Made by a program: the position numbers and the translations under genes. Positions 56,733 to 64,000 of a DNA stretch of 64,000 nt are shown piece by piece. The DNA is taken from NCBI GenBank assembly GCA_003255025.1, contig QANY01002360.1, forward strand, positions 62,001 to 126,000, written 5' to 3'. Numbering within the stretch: position 1 is the stretch's first letter; every line of letters starts with the position of its first letter. Source of the stretch: Datisca glomerata (Eukaryota; Streptophyta; Magnoliopsida; Cucurbitales; Datiscaceae). The notes below the pieces were generated by a model. It was not told the DNA's origin, made no database searches, and saw nothing but the letters and a program-made list of their open reading frames with translations.

Positions 56733-59124
56733 TGTAATACCCAAGTATTAATAAAGGGTATTTTTTGTAATTTAGAACCCTCACTCATACTATATATGCG
56801 CATACATCTTAAACCACCTCATTTATTTCCCCTCACATCACGTGTTCTCTCTCAACCATTTTTCTCTCAAATCTTTGTTTTGTTTATCTCGAGCTAATCA
56901 GTGTAACCACCTACAACTCTCCCTCCCCTTTCTCCCATTTTCTTTTATATTCACGAGCCCTTCCCTTTTTATTTTACTGCACATCTCTAATTCTTTTGCA
57001 GTTTTCTTCACCCAACGAAAACCCATTTTGCTTGCTACTTCATCTAGTTTTTTTCTTCAACAACTATCCTCCATTAATCTAGGTAAATGATTTCTTGTTT
57101 CTTCTATGTTATATTCTCTTTCTTTTCTCTAATCAACTTAGATTTTGATCAATTCATTGAAGAATCAATCTGAGTTTATTTTTCTTCTCCTCTAATTTTT
57201 CCAGCAAGCTCTCTGTTCCATCTTCTTCTCATTCTTCTTCTTTGTCTTGTTTTCCATTTGTTCCACCATCAATTTAAGGTAAACTAATTCTTCCCTATTT
57301 CTTCATTCTTTTCTCGTTTCTCATGCTTTCAACCTTAATCTTTTATTCAATGTTTATATTATATCCAATTCTAGATTTTTCCTCAATTTTTCAGCTGTAG
57401 GCATTTTCTTCAACTTTGTTTTCGGCAACGTCGTTTCATTGTCGGTGTGTATCGATTTTGGTAAGCCCTTGATTTTTTTTCTCTCCTTCTCTTGTTTCGG
57501 TTATTTATTCATATTTCTCTTAATGATTTCTCACTCTCAAATTCTGTAATTTTGGTAGCCCTTCGATCGCTTTCATCGGATCGTAGTTGTTCGTCTTCAC
57601 CGTTATTGCGTTCGGTAAGTTCATTTCTTTTCTTTCTGTTTTCGTTCACTGTTCATTTTCTGTACTGCCTGTTGCTAGGTCTTGTGAGTCAGTTAATCCT
57701 GACCCAAACCAAGGTTTACCAAGACCGAACTGGTTCATCCGAACCAGATCAAACCAGCCCAGTCTAAGCCAACCCACAATCATTCAGACCAGACCAAACC
57801 GAACCACCACAACAGAATCGAACCGGTTCAGACCACCCGAACCTAGTTGAACCGGTCTGAACCACTTGATCAGTTTGCACCTGGTTCAGTTTCATCCTTT
57901 CTCTAACCTTGCTCGCCCTCCTAGTTAATTTAATAATTGTAGTTATTATATGATTATTTTGTGATCTGAGATCCTTGAATTTCAGGTCATTAGTTGTTAA
58001 ATTTATTCGTAGCGATCCAGGTAAGTGGATTTACATAATAATTCGGTTCATATGTTATAAGTGTAGAATATATAATGTGAAATTATTTTATTATTTCTTT
58101 ATATTCAATCTAATGATCAAGTGTTTTATTTATTTTTCATATCATGATGAAATTATTGACCATGTTATATATGATTATATTTTGAGTTATACATGAAATA
58201 GTTATATCGTTTATGTTCATGAACAAGTTATATGTTTACCCATGTATATGTGATAACGTGAATTATGAATATTAATTCAAGTAAAAGTGATGAGTAAACA
58301 AGAAGTAGACTCAGTCACGTCTCTTGGTTATCAAGTAACCAGATTGTTCACGTCATGTTATCAAATTATACGGTTGGGTGTCACCATGTTCATGTTAGCG
58401 TCCTTGAGGTTCAGATAACTTTAAGTGACATCAAATTTCAGGACACCAAATCTGTCATGTTCACGTTCATATTACAAGATTAAGTTCAAGTTGTGAATTA
58501 GTTCTGGTTAGGTTGTTAATCGAGGGATATGACTAGTCAAATTATAATCAAAAAAGTATAAGTATCGGCATGTATAAGTACAAATACAAGTTATATGTTA
58601 ACCATGAAATTGGTGTGTTATTACAAGTATTTTATGTGACCAATGAACGCGTGAAGTTAAATTTGCATGAGTTATATGTTTACATTTATGTCATGTGAAG
58701 CTTATTAATATGTGAGTTTACTTACTGAGTATTTTTAATACTCACCCCCATAGATGAATATGTAGCAGGTGATGGGAAGCAGCAGGAGTGAGGGACTGCC
58801 ATAGGCAGTGAGAATATGAGATTTTTCACAGCTTATGATTACATGATGTTAGAAATAGATTTTCAAGTTTAATTACTGTTGTTTCATTAATTTTATGAAT
58901 TTTCATGCTTGACTTTCATATTTTATGGATTTTCGTATTCGACATTATTACTGTCTAATGAATCATTCAATTCAAATTAATGAGTTAATTTTCCCTTAAA
59001 ATAGTTTTATGCTTCCGCTATTTAACGTTAAAATTAGGGCAAAATTAGGGTTTTCATTGAATTGGGGATTATTTGAATAGTGAAATTTTAATCATTTTTA
59101 ACCCTCGGGGATCGAGACGTTACA
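56733..59124 (+). repeat. 5' LTR of the gypsy element
   Basis: It starts TGTAATACCCAAGTATT and ends GATCGAGACGTTACA. Around 57700-57890 it carries many ACCAGA/GAACC-rich repeats in a less AT-rich stretch. The length of 2.4 kb fits Del/Tekay-type elements. Confidence 0.9.
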
Positions 59125-59127
59125 GTT

Positions 59128-59139
59128 TGGTATCAAAGC
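59128..59139 (+). other. Primer-binding site of the gypsy element
   Basis: TGGTATCAAAGC, complementary to initiator-Met tRNA with one mismatch, three bases after the LTR. Confidence 0.88.
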
Positions 59140-59349
59140 AATGGTTTTAGATTTTGTAGACTTTTTTAAGTGATAGATATGACATGTCACTCACTCTGCT
59201 CCTCCCTCATCTTACAAGTCAGGCACGCATGTTATATGTGTTTTAATTATTGATCGAGTATGATGTGTTTTGTTTCATTATGGGATGTTTGAATTACGTT
59301 TATGATATATTTGCGCGATACAATTAGACTTTTGGTAAGTCTTAGGTTT

Positions 59350-60345
59350 ATGGGTAACAATGCGATGGCGCCCCCTACGAGGAATAACAACAATCATGCA
59401 CCAGTTGGTCCTACTGCTAACCCTCCAGTAGCTATGATGGATATGTTTCAAGAATTTTTAAAGTTGCTGAGGCAGACAGCTACGGCTCGCCCAACTCAGC
59501 AACAACAACTACAACAGATGACAGAGGTTGATATGCATCAGCTGATCTAGACATTCGGGAGGCTGAAACCACCTCAATTGGATGGTCACTCGTCTGACCC
59601 ACTACTAGCTGATGAATGGATTGCAAGACTGGAGCAAATCTTCTAATTTATGCCGTGTTATGAGATTCAAAAGGTTGTTTGTGCAATAATTATGCTAACG
59701 CGGGAGGCTCGAAAGTGGTGGGAGCTCATACGGAGAGCTCATGACATCGACCGTAATCCAATGACATGAGATTATTTCAAGGAACTCTTCCTTGATAATT
59801 ATTTTCCGATCACGGTCAGGACAGAGAAGGAGACTGAATTCCTCAGACTTGTGCAAGGAGCTATGAGTGTAGCTGAATACGAGCTGAAGTTTGAAGAATT
59901 GTCTTAGTACGCCACGCACTATGTGGATAGTGAGATAAAAAAGGCATGGACTTTTGAAAGAGGACTGTGTCCAGAGATTAAAGGATCATTGTCGCTCCAT
60001 AAGCATACCACCTACGCAACGGTGGTTGAGGTAGCTTTGTTGATGGAACAGGATCTTTCACCACGTGTACCGCCACGGTCAGAGCAATCATTTCATGGAA
60101 AGAGGAAATCGCAGGATTCTCATCAGGGTCCCCACAATGCAAAAAGTGAGATGATCAAATCAAATCCCTTATGTGCCATATGTAACAAGCACCATGACGG
60201 TCAGTGTTTTAAGGCGAACAATGCTTGTTTTAAGTGTGGGAAGACTGGGCATTACCTCAGACAACGTCTTCTGCTTGCTCAAGGACAAACTAGTAATGTT
60301 GTAAGTGGTAGAGTTAAAGGGAAGTTTTTCACATTAAATTGCTAG
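59350..60345 (+). pseudogene. Gypsy gag remnant with zinc knuckle
   Basis: The likely start at 59350 opens MGNNAMAPPTRNNN. A retrotransposon-gag domain follows, with WIARLEQIF, REARKWWE and FKELFLDNYFP, then CFKCGKTGHY (a CCHC knuckle in which the last Cys position is altered, reading LRQRL). In-frame stops occur near 59548, 59644, 59767 and 59906; most are one transition from Gln or Trp codons. Confidence 0.87.
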
Positions 60346-63300
60346 GCAGCTGAGCAGTCGGATGCAGTTGTGGCAGGCACATTGCTTATACTAGGACATT
60401 CAGCGTTTACATTGATTGATTCTAGATCCACACATTCTTTTATATATGTTTCATTTGTGACTCATGCATTTTTTCCTGTTGTGTCATTGGGTTTTGAGTT
60501 ATGTGTTTCTACGTCTTCTAGAACTTCTCTCCTGGCTAATAAAGTGGTAGAGAGTTATTCAATGATGATAGCAGATCGTGTTATGAATGCTAAGCTTATA
60601 GTCCTAGGGATGCATGATTTTGACGTAATTCTAAGGATGGACTGGCTGGCTTCCAACTGTGCCAACATAGACTGTTATCGAAAGGAAGTTTGATTCCAAC
60701 CTCAAGGTCGACCTAGCTTCAAGTTTAGGGGATTCAGCAATGGCCTATACCGAAGGTTATATCTGCTTTGTAGCACAACACCTACTTGATCGTGGTAACT
60801 GGGGTTACTTAGCTTCTGTTATAGATACAACTAAGACCAATGTAGATATTTGATCAGTTCCAGTAGTTTCTGAATTTTTGGATGTCTTTCCCGATGATTT
60901 GCCGTGACTTTTTCCTCCTCGAGAGACAAATTTTTGTATTGAGCTGGTACCAGACATTGGCCCTATATCCAAAGCTCTGTATCGTATGGCTCATGTAGAG
61001 TTGAAAGAACTTAAGGACCAACTTCAAGAATTACTGGATAAGGGTTTCATTAGACCCAATGTTTCACCTTGGGGTGCTCTAGTATTATTTGTTAAAAAGA
61101 AAGATAGATCAATGATGCTATGCATTGATTACAGAGAGTTAAATAGAGTCACTATAGAGATAAGGTATCTGTTATCGCATATTGAGGATTTGTTTGATCA
61201 ACTTCAGGAAGTATCAGTATTCTCTATGATTGATTTAAGAACAGTATACAATTAGCTCAGGATTCAAGATGAGGATATTCCCAAGACAGTGTTTCACACT
61301 TGTTACAGCCATTAAGGGTTTGTAGTGATGTCATTTGGATTAACTAATGCTCTAGCAGCCTTTATGGATTTGATGAACAGTGTGTTCAAAGAGTACTTGG
61401 ATTATTTTGTGATCGTCTTCATTGATGATATTCTGGTGTTCTCTAGATCAGAGACTGAGCATACGGATCACCTCAGGATTGTTTTGCAAGCATTGAGAAA
61501 GCACCAGTTATATGCTAAATTCCAGAAGTGTGAGTTTTGATTTCAACAAGTATCATTCCTTAGTCATGTGGTATCTCGAGATGGAATCTGAATTGATCCA
61601 TCTGAGGTCGGAGCAGTGGTTAACTGGCCTCCACAGGTAAATGTTGGGAAAGTTCGTAGGTTTGTAGGTTTAGCAGGATATTCTAGGAGGTTCGTTGAGG
61701 GTTTTGCAAAGATTGTTGTTCCAGTTATTCAGTTGACCAGGAAGAGTGTCTCCTTTACTTGGACTGCTGAGTATGAGAAATGTTTTCAGAGACAAACAAA
61801 AATTAGTGGCAGCACCAGTGTTGACCATTCCAGATGGTAAGAGCGACTTTATGATTTACATCGATGCTTCCAAGAGAGGATTGGGTTGTGTTTTAATGCA
61901 ACAGGGAAAGTTCATAGCATATGTTTCTCATCAGCTCAAGCCTGATTAACAGAATCATCCTACACATGATTTGGAATTAACTGCAGTTGTATTTTCCCTC
62001 AAGATCTGGAGACATTACTTATATGACAGTAAGTGTCAGATTTACACAAATCATAAGAGTCTTAAGTATTTTTTCACTCAGCAAACACTTAACATGAGGC
62101 AAAGCCGTTGGTTGGAATTGGTGAAAGATTATGACTGCGAGATCATTTATCACCCAGAAAAGGCAAACGTAGCGGCTGATGTCTTAAGTCGAAAATTAGC
62201 CCATTCAGCACCTCTTATTACATCTCAAGAGCATCTCTTGGAAATTTTTGAACGTACCAAGATTTTGGTTTTTCTAAAAGATACTATAGTATAGTTAGCT
62301 CAGCTCACAGTTCAACCGTCATTGCAACAATGTATTATCAATGCCCAGAACATAGATTCTGAGTTACTTTTTATTCATAACAAAGTGGGTTCGGACAAAG
62401 GACAAGGGTTTAATGTTAGTAACTATTCAGCTCTTTTCTTTCATTGGAGGCTTTGTGTTCTGAAAGACGCAGTCATTAGACAGGAATTACTCACGGAGGC
62501 TCATAGTTCTCCATACTCTGTGACCCTGGCAGTACTAAGATGTATCATGATTTGAAGTTATATTATTGGTGGAACGGTATGAAGCGTGATGTCGCTGAGT
62601 TCATTAGTAAGTGTCAGCAGATCAAGGCACAGAGACAACGACCATCTGGGGTCTTGCAACCTTTAAGTATTCTTGAATGGAAATGGGAGCATGTGGCTAT
62701 GGATTTCGTTTCAGAGCTACCGATGACGGTAAAAGGTTTTAACTCCATTTGGGTTGTGGTAGATCGTCTCACCAATTCTACACACTTTTTACCTGGCAAG
62801 ACTACATTTTCAGTTGAGGATTGGGCTCGGTTGCATATCTGAGAGATTGTTCGACTTCATGGGGTTCCGGTGTCTATAGTATTAGATTAGGATATGCAGT
62901 TCACGTCAAATTTTTGACGGAGTTTACAAAGAGCTTTAGGTGCTCATTTGAATTTTAGTACAACTTTTCATCCGCAATCTGATGGGCAATCTGAGTGAAT
63001 GATTCAGACGTTTTAAGATATGCTTCAAGCTTATGTCTTGGATTTCTCTGGTAGTTGGGACGAGCACATGGCACACTCTCGAGTTTGCTTACAATAGCAG
63101 TTACCAAGCGACGATTGGTATGGCTCCGTTTGAGGCACTTTATGGAAAAAGAAATGTTGGTCGTCAGTTCATTGGGATGAGGTTAGCGAACGAAAGCTTT
63201 TAGGCCCTGACTTGGTTCAGTCTACAAATGAAGCTATTCAGAAAATCAGAGATAGAATTAAGACCGCTCAAAGTAGGTAAAAAATTTGCGTAGATGTCAG

Positions 63301-63697
63301 GAGGAAGGGTCTCGAATTTGAAGCGGGTGATTATGTGTTTCTCAAGGTTGTCCCAATGAAGAGAGTTATGCATTTTGGTCTCAAGGGGAAGCTAAACCCC
63401 AAGTTTATTGGCCCTTTTGAGATTTTGGATCATATCGGTCCTTTGGCATACCAGCTCGCTTTACCACCAGCTCTTTTAGGTGTTCATAATGTGTTTCACG
63501 TCTCGATGCTCAACTACGTGCCTGATCAAATGCATGTCCTCGATTTTCAGCCTCTACAAGTTCATGATGATCTTATTTATGAGGAGAAACCAGTCAGAAT
63601 TCTAGAGCGTAAGAATCAGACTCTTCGTAACAGAACAGTTCAGTTAGTCAATGTTCTCTGGAGAAATCATCGACTCGAGGAAGCAACATGGGAATGA
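60346..63697 (+). pseudogene. Gypsy pol remnant: protease, RT, RNase H, integrase, chromodomain
   Basis: Protease (about 60385-60690) reads LIDSRSTHSFI where the family has LIDSGSTHSFI, so the catalytic Gly is replaced. RT (about 60960-61540) shows [20 protein letters not shown] and the intact catalytic FIDDILVFS. RNase H (about 61810-62240) has IYIDASKRGLG and [13 protein letters not shown]. Integrase (about 62520-63130) has AMDFVSELP, VVVDRLTNSTHF and the FHPQSDGQSE motif. The C-terminus has [23 protein letters not shown] and [12 protein letters not shown]...WRNH...EEATWE, a chromodomain-like tail. More than ten stops and several frameshifts are present. Confidence 0.9.
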
Positions 63698-63770
63698 GAA
63701 GCGGAGATACGTGTCAAGTATCTAGAGTTATTTCTGTAAGGTATATTCCTTTCGGGGACGAAAGTTCTTA

Positions 63771-63782
63771 AGGAGGGGAGAA
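63771..63782 (+). other. Polypurine tract of the gypsy element
   Basis: AGGAGGGGAGAA directly precedes the 3' LTR, where plus-strand DNA synthesis is primed. Confidence 0.85.
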
Positions 63783-64000
63783 TGTAATACCCAAGTATTT
63801 GATAAAGGGTATTTTCTAATTTAGAACCCCCACCCACACCATGTATGTGTATACACCCTAAGCCACCCTATTTGCTTTCCCTCACACCACGTATTCTCTC
63901 TCCCCTTTCTATCATTTTCTTTTATATTCACGAGCCCTCCCCATTTTATTTTATTGCACATATCTAATTCTTTTTACAGTTTTCTTCACCCAACGAAAAC
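63783..64000 (+). repeat. Start of the gypsy 3' LTR (truncated by window)
   Basis: Begins TGTAATACCCAAGTATT as the 5' LTR does, then diverges by substitutions and small gaps. The remainder lies outside the window. Confidence 0.9.

Larger units (their letters stand above)
56733..64000 (+). mobile_element. Ty3/gypsy (chromovirus-type) retrotransposon, cut by the window end
   Basis: The 5' LTR 56733-59124 (2392 bp) is followed by an initiator-Met primer site, gag, zinc knuckle, protease, RT, RNase H, integrase and a chromodomain-like end, then a polypurine tract and the start of the 3' LTR at 63783. The order RT before integrase is diagnostic of Ty3/gypsy, and the C-terminal chromodomain-like block plus long LTRs suggest a chromovirus (Tekay/Del type). 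Numerous stops show it is dead. The two LTRs differ visibly over the visible 218 bp. Confidence 0.92.

Noticed and set aside
57492..57850. Open frames in the gypsy 5' LTR
   Set aside because: They are low-complexity translations of U3/R repeats without homology, within a clearly bounded LTR.

Overview
This window is nuclear DNA of a flowering plant, almost certainly a eudicot. The protein genes are split by GT-AG introns, include typical land-plant families, and sit in AT-rich intergenic DNA with Ty1/copia and Ty3/gypsy retrotransposons primed by initiator-Met tRNA. I cannot fix the species. There are no bacterial operons, CRISPR arrays or rRNA/tRNA genes that I can see. I did not find a new biological system; the most unusual structure is a tandem duplication inside nested retrotransposons.

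Layout. The left part (1-23 kb) is a gene island with alternating strands. It holds a small GIY-YIG nuclease-domain gene (minus, 3 exons, 170 aa), HEMC/porphobilinogen deaminase (plus, 5 exons, 373 aa), a serine carboxypeptidase-like gene (minus, 10 exons, 487 aa) with a miniature LTR retrotransposon in intron 6, a CYP86B1-type P450 (plus, 2 exons, 548 aa), and an HD-domain phosphohydrolase (minus, 7 exons, 223 aa). I assembled all gene models by hand from splice sites; every one closes in frame from ATG to stop. 23-27 kb is intergenic with one large foldback element.

From 27.2 to 50.5 kb lies a retrotransposon nest. An old minus-strand copia element (here C1, LTRs about 225 bp) was hit by two long solo LTRs (S1, S2). 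A segment covering its 3' flank, 3' LTR, pol and part of S1 was then duplicated in tandem (unit A 27184-33880, unit B 33881-45920). Later, unit A received a hAT-like non-autonomous element and an unrelated 0.4-kb segment, and unit B received a second complete but decayed copia element (C2, 34193-40646).

A two-exon gene for a small membrane protein (At5g23160-like, 316 aa) follows at 53.2-54.3 kb. The right end is a plus-strand Ty3/gypsy chromovirus-type element with 2.4-kb LTRs, cut by the window end and full of stop codons.

The host genes do not form a pathway. They are independent loci: tetrapyrrole synthesis in plastids (HEMC), omega-hydroxylation of long acyl chains for suberin (CYP86B1-like), a secreted peptidase or acyltransferase-type enzyme (SCPL), and two poorly characterised hydrolase/nuclease families.
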